From Saprospiraceae bacterium (GTDB lineage Bacteria > Bacteroidota > Bacteroidia > Chitinophagales > Saprospiraceae), in the NCBI GenBank assembly GCA_020628755.1, contig JAHDEQ010000011.1:26235-32265 (forward strand): DNA of 6,031 bases. Direction: 5' to 3'. Positions 1 to 5,910 of this stretch are shown here, piece after piece; positions within the stretch are counted from its first letter, which is position 1; every line of letters begins with the position of its first letter. The position numbers and the translations under genes are program-made. A model generated the notes under the pieces. The model ran no database searches and was not told the DNA's origin. It was given only the letters and a program-made list of their open reading frames with translations.

Positions 1-1091
1 TAAGCATTGTAAACAGGTTCGCCATCAGCATTGGTTTGGTCGGCAATTAAGAAAACATCATTTACCTCGACTTCTATTGGTGCAGGTGGATTGAGCAACC
101 ATGTGGTATGTGTATTGTTTCTGTATATATCAGTGGTAAGGGTTTCTGATGGTAAATCAGAATTTGGAACATTAAAGAATACCTTATTGTTGATAAGAAA
201 ATCCGTGTCTTCTGCTTGTGGTTCGTATATGTATGTTTGAGCTGCATCCCAAGAGTTAACATCTGTTGACCTAGTGATATCCTCATCTTCCCATGATGTA
301 TAGGTTGGTGTAATATTACCTTTTACAATACCCCAGTTGTTGGAAAAAATAGGAAAGCCCCAAGGATCAACATCATCAAAATCTACTTGATATTGAAATC
401 CGTCAGGAGTGAGTATATAAAAAGTTGGAGATGTCAAATTTCCATTAAAATTGACAATGGATTGATATTCATTGGTATATACACGACCAGTTAATAGATT
501 ACCACCACTATTTCCAGCAGAACCTTGAGATACGGTAATATCCCAAGCCAATACAACCCGTTGGTTAAGAGGTTGATCGTCCATGCGCTCCCAAGGGTCG
601 GAGTTCAATAAATTGTCAAAAGGAGCATTGGTGTAAGTTGGATATTCGAAAGTAATCGACCAAGCTCCTTCTTCTCCTGACATAACTTCAACAACTCCTG
701 GTGTATAGCCACTTCCCATCGTAGCACCACCTCCTGTAGGGCCATTGAGTTCTTCGACATTGCTATTGATAATTGCCAATCCTGAACTTGCACCTGTATT
801 GTCATAAGTTGAATGCAATGTTCCGTCGGGTCGGTAAACATTAATAAAGCCGCCTGTAATACCTACATGACTTGCTCCAAAATTGATAAATTCGCCTTCT
901 TTGGCATAGACTTTAGTTTGTTGTTGACGCTCCGCAAATAACATTAGGCGGTAACCAGGATAGTTGATAAAATCAACTGTCCCTTCAGCTTTTAAAAAAA
1001 TAGTCGTTATGAATTGCGCTACTATTACTAAGAATAGTATTTTTACCCAATTAAAATAACTTGTTGGTTCTGTAAATAAATTGGTTCCCAT
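1..1091 (-). CDS. N-terminal part of a large secreted surface-type protein (incomplete at left edge)
   Basis: An uninterrupted minus-strand frame runs from the ATG at 1089-1091 to the left edge: 363 complete codons with no stop. It begins with a probable signal peptide: Lys17, a hydrophobic stretch at about residues 18-33, and a plausible cleavage site after Leu-Lys-Ala35. The exported part is rich in Gly, Asn, Thr, Asp and aromatic residues and contains no cysteine at all, as is common in extracellular beta-rich proteins. Recognisable phrases are NYPGYRLMLFAE (about 43-54), GEFINFGASHVGITGGF (66-82) and a Gly-rich PTGGGATMGSGY near 117-128. Similar starts occur, from memory, in long Bacteroidota proteins that end in a type IX secretion or gliding-associated C-terminal domain; that end is not in this window, so this is inference. 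No Shine-Dalgarno or TAnnTTTG box is seen upstream. The 300-base gap from the permease suggests a separate transcript. Function is unknown; an adhesin or cell-surface role is likely. Confidence 0.87.
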   Translation of the reverse strand, partial: MGTNLFTEPTSYFNWVKILFLVIVAQFITTIFLKAEGTVDFINYPGYRLMLFAERQQQTKVYAKEGEFINFGASHVGITGGFINVYRPDGTLHSTYDNTGASSGLAIINSNVEELNGPTGGGATMGSGYTPGVVEVMSGEEGAWSITFEYPTYTNAPFDNLLNSDPWERMDDQPLNQRVVLAWDITVSQGSAGNSGGNLLTGRVYTNEYQSIVNFNGNLTSPTFYILTPDGFQYQVDFDDVDPWGFPIFSNNWGIVKGNITPTYTSWEDEDITRSTDVNSWDAAQTYIYEPQAEDTDFLINNKVFFNVPNSDLPSETLTTDIYRNNTHTTWLLNPPAPIEVEVNDVFLIADQTNADGEPVYNA

Positions 1092-1391
1092 GTTCTAGAG
1101 ATTCTATATTAGTGTTTATGTAAATCGATTTTGAGAATATCTTTTATAGGAATAAAAAAGATGCCAAAAATGACATAACAATGCTTTTGTATAACAAAAA
1201 AGTCTAATTTGTAACAAAAACCCCTAACAGAACTGAGTACTTGCCAAAAAAAAGAGGCTTATAAAGGGAAGAAAAGAAAGGAAATGTGTAATATTTTACA
1301 CATAAAACACTATTAATCAACTACTTAAATTTTAAAATAAAATATATGTATTGGTTTTAACAATAAAAGAAAAGCGTATAAACTAGGCGTT
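1092..1391. other. AT-rich intergenic region between two minus-strand genes
   Basis: No convincing coding frame is seen on either strand. The stretch is very AT-rich, with many A-runs on the plus strand. It holds a perfect dyad at 1284-1303 (listed separately) and two copies of TAACAAAAA 20 bp apart (1192-1200 and 1212-1220). It must contain the promoter of the surface-protein gene if that gene is transcribed alone, but no match to TAnnTTTG is present on the minus strand. Confidence 0.6.
1284..1303. repeat. Perfect 8-bp inverted repeat, operator or weak terminator
   Basis: The arms ATGTGTAA and TTACACAT are perfect complements around a TATT loop. Read on the minus strand, the hairpin lies 88 bases past the permease stop and is followed by a pyrimidine-rich tract (TTCCTTTCTTTTCTTCCC), so it could end that transcript, although the stem is weak in G+C. 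Alternatively, the TGTG...CACA form is the sort of dyad bound by a dimeric regulator such as the CRP/FNR family, acting on the downstream surface-protein gene. The sequence does not decide between the two. Confidence 0.4.
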
Positions 1392-2642
1392 TTACTTTCG
1401 GATTGCAACTACAGGATCCATGCGAGCAGCTTGCCAAGCAGGAATGAATCCTGATAATACGCCAACAGCTATAGAAAGCACAACGCCAAAAGTGACATTG
1501 TTCCAAGATAGGTACATATCAAAACCAATCGACGAAGAAAGTATTGTTATAATGAAGTGAACAAGGAGTAATCCGAATATTCCTCCTAGGATACAAAGGA
1601 TGACGGATTCGATTAAAAACTCTAATAATATAATGTAGCGTTTGGCTCCGAGTGCCTTTTTGATTCCGATAATATTCGTTCGTTCTTTTACAGAAACAAA
1701 CATAATATTGGCGACACTAAACATACCTACTATGATAGCAAAAAGACCAATGAATAAACCTGCCAAATTGAGTACACCAAAAAAACTATCTAATACAGAA
1801 GCTAACATCGTAAGTTCGTTGAGCGAAAAATTGGAATCTTCTTTGGGTTTGAGCCGTCGGTGTGCACGCATAATGCCTGTTAGCTCATCTTTAAGATCTT
1901 CGACTCCGACATCATCTTTGGCTTTTACGGTTATAGTCGTACTCCAATTGTATTTTGATTTGAGGTTGGCGAGTGTTTTTCCAAATTCATAAGAAATAAT
2001 CATTTCGTCATCGAACTCGTTGACTCCAACGAGGTCGTCGCCCGCTTTTTCGATTACGCCAATGACTTCCATTGTTTTGCCTCTAACTTTTATTTTTTTG
2101 CCAACAGGTTCAATATTCCCAAACAATTCTTCGGCAACATTATGTCCTATGATAACTTTGTTAGAACCATAATTGTATTCTGATGATGAAAAGTAACGTC
2201 CTTTGGCCAGCGACAAATTGACCATTTCGGCATATTCAAAAGATACAATTTTTAAATCTACTTGACTAACGCTACGTGAACCATATTTGACGGTACGTGC
2301 GCCAATCTCGGTAGCATATGCCACCAAGTTGGCATTGGTGACTTTGGTTTTGACGACCTTAAAATCCTCGTAGTTGGGTGTTGGTCGCTTGATGTATTTC
2401 CACCAGTCGTTGGGGCCTGAAGCCCAAGCATAACGATTGATATAAATGACATCATTGCCTAATTTTTCAAAACTCCCTCTGACGTTATCTTCTAGCGAAT
2501 CTACTGCGGACTGCACTCCAATAATACAAAATATACCAATTGTAATACCCAATAGAGACAAGAAGCTGCGCAACTTATTTCCAACCAACTGTTGTAGGGC
2601 TTGTCGAATACTTTCGACAATGACTTTTAGGAGTGTTATCAT
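1392..2642 (-). CDS. ABC transporter permease, MacB/FtsX type
   Basis: A complete 416-residue protein with the standard order of this family. An N-terminal cytoplasmic segment (NKLRSFLSLLGITIGI, 22-37) leads into membrane segment 1 at about 27-47. A large extracytoplasmic MacB-type core follows, about 48-280. Three more membrane segments lie near 288-312, 338-368 and 383-402. The conserved cytoplasmic coupling motif VKERTNIIGIKKALGAKR is at 318-335, and the C-terminal PAWQAARMDPVVAIR signature at 401-415. Proteins of this kind pair with a separate LolD/MacB-like ATPase and move lipoproteins, peptides or drugs by mechanotransmission rather than by a classic transport channel. The substrate cannot be read from sequence. 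No ATPase gene is present in the window, so the partner must be encoded elsewhere. The ATG at 2640-2642 gives the usual start. The gene is divergent from queA, with 184 bases between the two starts. Confidence 0.95.
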   Translation of the reverse strand: MITLLKVIVESIRQALQQLVGNKLRSFLSLLGITIGIFCIIGVQSAVDSLEDNVRGSFEKLGNDVIYINRYAWASGPNDWWKYIKRPTPNYEDFKVVKTKVTNANLVAYATEIGARTVKYGSRSVSQVDLKIVSFEYAEMVNLSLAKGRYFSSSEYNYGSNKVIIGHNVAEELFGNIEPVGKKIKVRGKTMEVIGVIEKAGDDLVGVNEFDDEMIISYEFGKTLANLKSKYNWSTTITVKAKDDVGVEDLKDELTGIMRAHRRLKPKEDSNFSLNELTMLASVLDSFFGVLNLAGLFIGLFAIIVGMFSVANIMFVSVKERTNIIGIKKALGAKRYIILLEFLIESVILCILGGIFGLLLVHFIITILSSSIGFDMYLSWNNVTFGVVLSIAVGVLSGFIPAWQAARMDPVVAIRK

Positions 2643-2665
2643 AAAATTAAATCATATAAGATGAA

Positions 2666-2673
2666 CAAAAATA
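2666..2673 (-). promoter_or_regulatory. Possible -7 box for the permease gene
   Basis: On the minus strand this reads TATTTTTG, a match to the Bacteroidota -7 consensus TAnnTTTG, 23 bases before the permease ATG. No TTTG or TTG is found 17-21 bases further upstream, so only half of the promoter is convincing. In such AT-rich DNA a chance match is quite possible. Confidence 0.3.
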
Positions 2674-2759
2674 AACTTACTTTGGAAAAACCTTATAAAA
2701 AATCGATAAAACTCTCTTTTTTATCTTTCAAACGCTAAAAAAAATGAGTTTGTCAAAAT

Positions 2760-2788
2760 TTTGCTTCCTAGTTTTTTTATTATCTTTG
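2760..2788 (+). promoter_or_regulatory. Bacteroidota-type promoter of queA
   Basis: TTTG at 2760-2763 and TATCTTTG at 2781-2788 are separated by 17 bp and match the -33 TTTG and -7 TAnnTTTG elements used by the primary sigma factor of Bacteroidota. Transcription would begin near 2795, giving a leader of about 30 bases before the queA ATG at 2827. The promoter lies inside the stretch that a TTG-start reading of queA would call coding, and so argues for the ATG start. Confidence 0.78.
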
Positions 2789-2826
2789 CACTCGTTTTTC
2801 ACTCAACAAAATATTTTATAAAATAC

Positions 2827-3891
2827 ATGAGAAGTAAATTATCTCAATTCAACTTTGAGTTGCCTCCAGAACTTATTGCTCAATACCCTCCCGAAAGTCG
2901 TGGCGACTCTCGCTTGATGGTTATACACAAAGATTCTGGCAAGATAGAACATCGCTTGTTCAAAGATCTTTTAGAGTACTTTGATGATGGCGATACGTTT
3001 ATATTCAACAATACTAAGGTTTTTCCTGCACGTTTGTATGGCCGCAAAGAAAAAACAGGTGCAAGTATTGAGGTTTTTTTACTCCGAGAGCTCAACAATG
3101 AAATGCGTCTGTGGGATGTATTGGTTGACCCTGCTCGCAAAATTCGTGTTGGTAACAAGCTGTACTTTAGCGATAAAGAAGACAATGACATCCTGATTGC
3201 CGAAGTTGTTGACAATACAACTTCTAGGGGTAGGACTATTCGATTTTTATATGAAGGTACAGATGATGAGTTCCAGAAAGAACTCAATTTGTTGGGGAAT
3301 ACACCACTCCCAAAATACCTCAATCGCCAAGCAGAAGCCATTGACCGAGAACGTTACCAAACCTTATATGCCAAAGAAATTGGAGCAGTAGCAGCACCTA
3401 CTGCTGGGCTACACTTTAATCTTGAACTACTCAAACGTTTGGAGCTAAAGGGTATCAATTTCGCGGAGTTGACTTTGCACGTTGGTTTGGGTACTTTTCG
3501 TAGTATTGATGTAGAAGACTTGTCGAAGCACAAAATGGATGCAGAATACTTTCGTATTCCTGAAGATGCTAAAAATCTAGTCAATAAAACGATGGACGCT
3601 AAAAAAAGAATTTGTTCTATCGGAACAACTTCTATGCGCTCTATTGAGTCGGCTGTTTCGGCAGAAGGCTACCTTAAAATGGCAGAAGGCTGGACTAATA
3701 AATTTATTTATCCACCCTACGAATTTTCTATTGCAGATAGTATGGTGACCAATTTGCATTTGCCCAAATCTAGTTTAGTGATTATGGTAGCAGCATTTGG
3801 TGGTTATGACCTCATCATGGAGGCTTACCAACAAGCTGTGAAAGAAAAATATCGCTTTTTTAGTTATGGTGATGCGATGTTGATAATTTAA
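2827..3891 (+). CDS. queA: S-adenosylmethionine:tRNA ribosyltransferase-isomerase
   Basis: QueA transfers and isomerises the ribosyl part of S-adenosylmethionine onto 7-aminomethyl-7-deazaguanine (preQ1) at wobble position 34 of tRNA-Asp, -Asn, -His and -Tyr, making epoxyqueuosine in the cytoplasm. The 354-residue length is normal for the family. The conserved blocks appear in order: FELPPELIAQYPPESRGDSR (10-29), FNNTKVFPARLYGR (60-73), GASIEVFLL (78-86), LVDPARKIRVG (99-109), GNTPLPKYLNR (157-167), GAVAAPTAGLHF (186-197), LHVGLGTF (217-224), HKMDAEYF (235-242), SIGTTSMRSIES (264-275) and NLHLPKSSLVIMVAAFGG (309-326). The frame stays open upstream to a TTG at 2761, but that extension would be hydrophobic, is unlike QueA and covers the promoter; MRSKLSQFNFELP is the expected N-terminus. 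No other queuosine gene is in the window, and the gene appears to be transcribed alone. Confidence 0.97.
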   Translation: MRSKLSQFNFELPPELIAQYPPESRGDSRLMVIHKDSGKIEHRLFKDLLEYFDDGDTFIFNNTKVFPARLYGRKEKTGASIEVFLLRELNNEMRLWDVLVDPARKIRVGNKLYFSDKEDNDILIAEVVDNTTSRGRTIRFLYEGTDDEFQKELNLLGNTPLPKYLNRQAEAIDRERYQTLYAKEIGAVAAPTAGLHFNLELLKRLELKGINFAELTLHVGLGTFRSIDVEDLSKHKMDAEYFRIPEDAKNLVNKTMDAKKRICSIGTTSMRSIESAVSAEGYLKMAEGWTNKFIYPPYEFSIADSMVTNLHLPKSSLVIMVAAFGGYDLIMEAYQQAVKEKYRFFSYGDAMLII

Positions 3892-3906
3892 AACTTTCTT
3901 AAAACA

Positions 3907-3924
3907 AAATATATTCGTATATTT
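3907..3924 (+). other. Small hairpin with UUCG loop after queA
   Basis: AAATATA (3907-3913) and TATATTT (3918-3924) form a perfect 7-bp stem around TTCG, starting 15 bases after the queA stop codon. The loop is a UUCG sequence, though the closing pair is A-U rather than the extra-stable C-G. No T-run follows, so it is more likely a 3' end stabiliser or a chance fold than a terminator. Confidence 0.35.
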
Positions 3925-3942
3925 AGGATAATAAACTTACAA

Positions 3943-3978
3943 CAAAAAGCGTATCTTCTTAGCAAGCTACGCTTTTTG
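3943..3978 (+). terminator. Probable intrinsic terminator of queA
   Basis: CAAAAAGCGTA (3943-3953) and TACGCTTTTTG (3968-3978) form a perfect 11-bp inverted repeat with a 14-base loop, starting 51 bases after the queA stop. The A-run on one arm and T-run on the other give the pattern of a symmetric terminator that could work in either direction; the right arm itself supplies the T-run for plus-strand transcription. The G+C part is only four pairs, so strength is uncertain. Confidence 0.6.
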
Positions 3979-4041
3979 CTTCTAAATCCCCATACATAAA
4001 CCGTTTCCCAAAAAAGCGTAATTCATTTTATTGGTATCTTC

Positions 4042-4075
4042 TACTAATTTTTCTGCTATCAGCAAAAAATTAGTA
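4042..4075. repeat. Long hairpin just upstream of the transglutaminase-like gene
   Basis: TACTAATTTTT plus TGCT on the left (4042-4057, with C4053 bulged) pairs fully with AGCA plus AAAAATTAGTA on the right (4061-4075), leaving a 3-base loop. That is 15 pairs with one bulge. It ends 37 bases before the ATG at 4113. It could sit in the 5' leader of that gene, or be a second terminator for queA transcripts. No TAnnTTTG promoter box is found between queA and 4113, so the transcript start of the next gene is unknown. Confidence 0.5.
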
Positions 4076-4112
4076 TTTAATAAAACACAAGATAAGGTTG
4101 TGACTTTAAATC

Positions 4113-5288
4113 ATGGGTAAAATCTTTTCCAACATCGCCATAGCTGTATTTTTTCTACTTTTTTTTACAAAACTTGAAGCTGCAAGTACACAGATACGTT
4201 TTTATAGTCAAGTTTTGCCCATCGAATACGACCCTTCTTTGATAATAGCCGAAAAGCCTCGTTGCAATGACAAAAGCATCGTTGAGTTTTATGATAAACT
4301 CAACGATGCAGACTATCAATCGCTTCTAACAGCACTCAATAAACATCGTAATTTTTTAAATCTCAATGACTGGCTCTACTACGAATTGCTGCGCAACTCG
4401 GTCAATAAGATTTTTCAAAATAAATCAGAACTGCAAAAAACATTGACTACTTGGTTTTTGCTGTCTAAGTCGGGCTACGATACTCGTTTGACTTATTTGC
4501 AAAATGAGGCTTTTGTGTATGTTTATACACAAGACAACCTATTTGAAGTCCCCATGATTGAAGAAAGAGGCCGTCTTTATATCAATCTTTCTAGTTTAAA
4601 TCAAAAATCTAATAGTTATGCTTCTGAAGTGTTTATGCTCGACTTTATGGCCAATAAAAATGGTTCTGCTTTTTCGTTTTACCTTGACCATCTTCCAAAA
4701 TTAGTTTCGGATATACAAGAACGTACTTTTCGGTTCAATTGGCGCGAACAATCATTTGAAATCAATGCCAAAGTTGATTTGACTATTATTGAATTGATGA
4801 AAAAATATCCTGTAATTGATGAGGCCAAATATCTCGAAACGCCACTCTCAAAACCTTTGGCGCAATCTATACTTCCCCAACTCCAAAAAATAATCAAAGA
4901 CCGTTCTGACAAAGAAGCACTCGAAATATTGGTTGCTTTTACTCGCTCCGCTTTTAAGTATAAAGAAGACCACGACTATTTTGGCAAAAGCAAACCAATG
5001 ATAGCCGACGAGGTTTTTCACTATCCGTATTCGGATTGTGAAGATCGCTCTGCTTTGTTCTACAATTTGGTCAAATCATTATTAGACTTACCTATGATAA
5101 TGGTTGCTTATCCTGACCACTTGACCATTGCAGTTGCTTTGTCGCAGCCTGTAGGCAAACCTATTCGGTACAATGGCAAAAAATACTACATCTGCGACCC
5201 TACGGGCCCTAGCAACTCGACTGAAATAGGTTTAGTACCAAAAAACTATCAATCCAAATCTTTTGAAATATTGGCTTCTTATAAATAA
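4113..5288 (+). CDS. Exported transglutaminase-like protein
   Basis: A 391-residue protein beginning with a signal peptide: Lys3, a hydrophobic core at about 8-18 (AIAVFFLLFF) and a cleavage site near Leu-Glu-Ala23 or Ala24. It should therefore be periplasmic, in the outer membrane or secreted. The C-terminal third has the marks of a transglutaminase-like (papain-fold) domain: YPYSDCEDRSALFYNLV with the putative nucleophile Cys309, YPDHLTIAV with His336, and YICDPTGP with Asp362. The spacing and order Cys-His-Asp are right for a catalytic triad. The region before it (about 25-270) has no motif I recognise. Bacterial members act as cysteine proteases or amidases, or serve as protein-interaction folds; the actual substrate is unknown. 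I recall similar uncharacterised Bacteroidota proteins with the same SDCEDRS block. The gene lies 221 bases after queA and appears to be its own unit. The ATG start fits the signal peptide. Confidence 0.9.
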   Translation: MGKIFSNIAIAVFFLLFFTKLEAASTQIRFYSQVLPIEYDPSLIIAEKPRCNDKSIVEFYDKLNDADYQSLLTALNKHRNFLNLNDWLYYELLRNSVNKIFQNKSELQKTLTTWFLLSKSGYDTRLTYLQNEAFVYVYTQDNLFEVPMIEERGRLYINLSSLNQKSNSYASEVFMLDFMANKNGSAFSFYLDHLPKLVSDIQERTFRFNWREQSFEINAKVDLTIIELMKKYPVIDEAKYLETPLSKPLAQSILPQLQKIIKDRSDKEALEILVAFTRSAFKYKEDHDYFGKSKPMIADEVFHYPYSDCEDRSALFYNLVKSLLDLPMIMVAYPDHLTIAVALSQPVGKPIRYNGKKYYICDPTGPSNSTEIGLVPKNYQSKSFEILASYK

Positions 5289-5380
5289 TTCCTCTTCCTT
5301 TCTTCTTTATTTCTAGCTATTGAAAATTGCCCTTTTAAAGTGGTATAGTTGTTGAAATTAGGATTTTGATAGATGTACAC

Positions 5381-5411
5381 TTTGCTTAATCAAAAGACTT
5401 TACTACATTTG
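5381..5411 (+). promoter_or_regulatory. Bacteroidota-type promoter for the DUF2795 leader or RNA
   Basis: TTTG at 5381-5384 and TACATTTG at 5404-5411, 19 bp apart, match the -33 and -7 elements of Bacteroidota promoters exactly. Transcription should begin near 5418. This is about 250 bases before the DUF2795 start codon, so the transcript has an unusually long untranslated leader or a separate RNA comes first. No clear second promoter is seen closer to 5671. Confidence 0.75.
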
Positions 5412-5417
5412 CCCGAA

Positions 5418-5655
5418 ATTCAAACAAAAAAGTTTTTTGAAAAAACTTGACTTTTTCAAAAAAATAAATTACTAATGAGATGCTATTCACATTTTAGTTA
5501 TTCTACTAGCCTTGGCTAGTTCACAAAGGGAGTCAAAATACAACAGAATCTACTTTACTCCACATCTTTATACAAGAATATCCAATAACTAAAAATACAA
5601 ATAGCAAATGAAGCAAAAGTGCTTCAACATTTGTATTATTCTATTTTTTCAATTC
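5418..5655 (+). ncRNA. Candidate structured leader or small RNA upstream of DUF2795 gene
   Basis: The segment between the promoter and the next gene has no substantial coding frame but many complementary blocks. TTTTAGTTATT (5492-5502) pairs over 11 bp with AATAACTAAAA (5584-5594). This helix encloses the hairpin ACTAGCC/GGCTAGT (5505-5520) and the stem GGAGT/ACTCC (5529-5533 with 5557-5561), making a three-way junction. Downstream, AATACAAAT (5594-5602) pairs with ATTTGTATT (5629-5637), with an inner TGAAGC/GCTTCA stem (5609-5614/5621-5626); a U-rich tract follows, like a terminator. At the 5' end, TTTTTTGAAAAA (5433-5444) can pair with 5452-5463, or TTGAAAAAA (5437-5445) can pair with TTTTTTCAA (5644-5652) and close the whole element. 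It could be a regulatory leader of the DUF2795 gene or an independent RNA of about 230 bases. I do not recognise a known family; AT richness makes some pairings possible by chance. Confidence 0.38.
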
Positions 5656-5670
5656 CTTTATTTTTAAACT

Positions 5671-5892
5671 ATGTATTGGACACTGGAACTTGCACACCAT
5701 TTGGAAGATGCTCCTTGGCCCGCAACCAGAGACGAGTTGATTGATTATGCAATTCGTTCGGGAGCTCCTCTTGAGGTGATAGAAAACTTGCAAGAGATGG
5801 AAGACGAAGGCGAAGTATATGAAAATATCGAAGATATTTGGCCTGACTATCCACGAAAAGACGATTTTCTTTTCAATGAAGACGAATATTAA
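5671..5892 (+). CDS. Small acidic DUF2795 family protein
   Basis: A complete 73-residue protein, MYWTLELAHHLEDAPWPATR at the start, followed by DELIDYAIRSGAPLEVIENL (21-40) and IWPDYPRKDDFLFNEDEY at the end. I recognise this as the DUF2795 protein form that is highly conserved in Bacteroidota; the family has no established function that I know of. The middle looks like two or three short helices, and APWPATRDELIDYA and GAPLEVIENLQ are the conserved parts. It is very acidic: 22 Asp/Glu against 4 Lys/Arg, with no cysteine, no signal peptide and no membrane segment, so it is cytoplasmic. The ATG is preceded by a U-rich stretch with no Shine-Dalgarno. Expression probably starts at the promoter at 5381-5411 through a long structured leader, and ends at the terminator at 5946-5977. 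Confidence 0.95.
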   Translation: MYWTLELAHHLEDAPWPATRDELIDYAIRSGAPLEVIENLQEMEDEGEVYENIEDIWPDYPRKDDFLFNEDEY

Positions 5893-5910
5893 TTCTTTTT
5901 AAATATTCTG

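Noticed and set aside
605..841. Minus-strand open frame of 78 codons
   Set aside because: It is out of frame with, and fully inside, the long surface-protein frame 1-1091, whose composition and signal peptide are much more convincing.
1192..1220. Two copies of TAACAAAAA 20 bp apart, considered as minus-strand promoter elements
   Set aside because: Neither gives TAnnTTTG on the minus strand, and the spacing and bases do not make a full promoter.
1370..1397. AAAAGCG...GCGTTTT just past the permease stop, considered as a terminator
   Set aside because: The two blocks are mirror-like, not complementary, so they do not form a hairpin.
1642..1992. Plus-strand open frame of 116 codons
   Set aside because: It is the antisense shadow of the permease gene, whose family motifs are clear in the same interval.
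2880..3341. Minus-strand open frame of 153 codons
   Set aside because: It is antisense to queA over conserved QueA blocks; its sequence is Ser/Leu/Arg-rich, typical of a shadow frame.
5289..5308. Twenty-base pyrimidine-only run after the transglutaminase-like gene
   Set aside because: No hairpin precedes it, so it cannot be supported as a terminator, and composition alone explains it.
5669..5854. Minus-strand open frame of 61 codons
   Set aside because: It is antisense to the DUF2795 gene, which is recognised with confidence.
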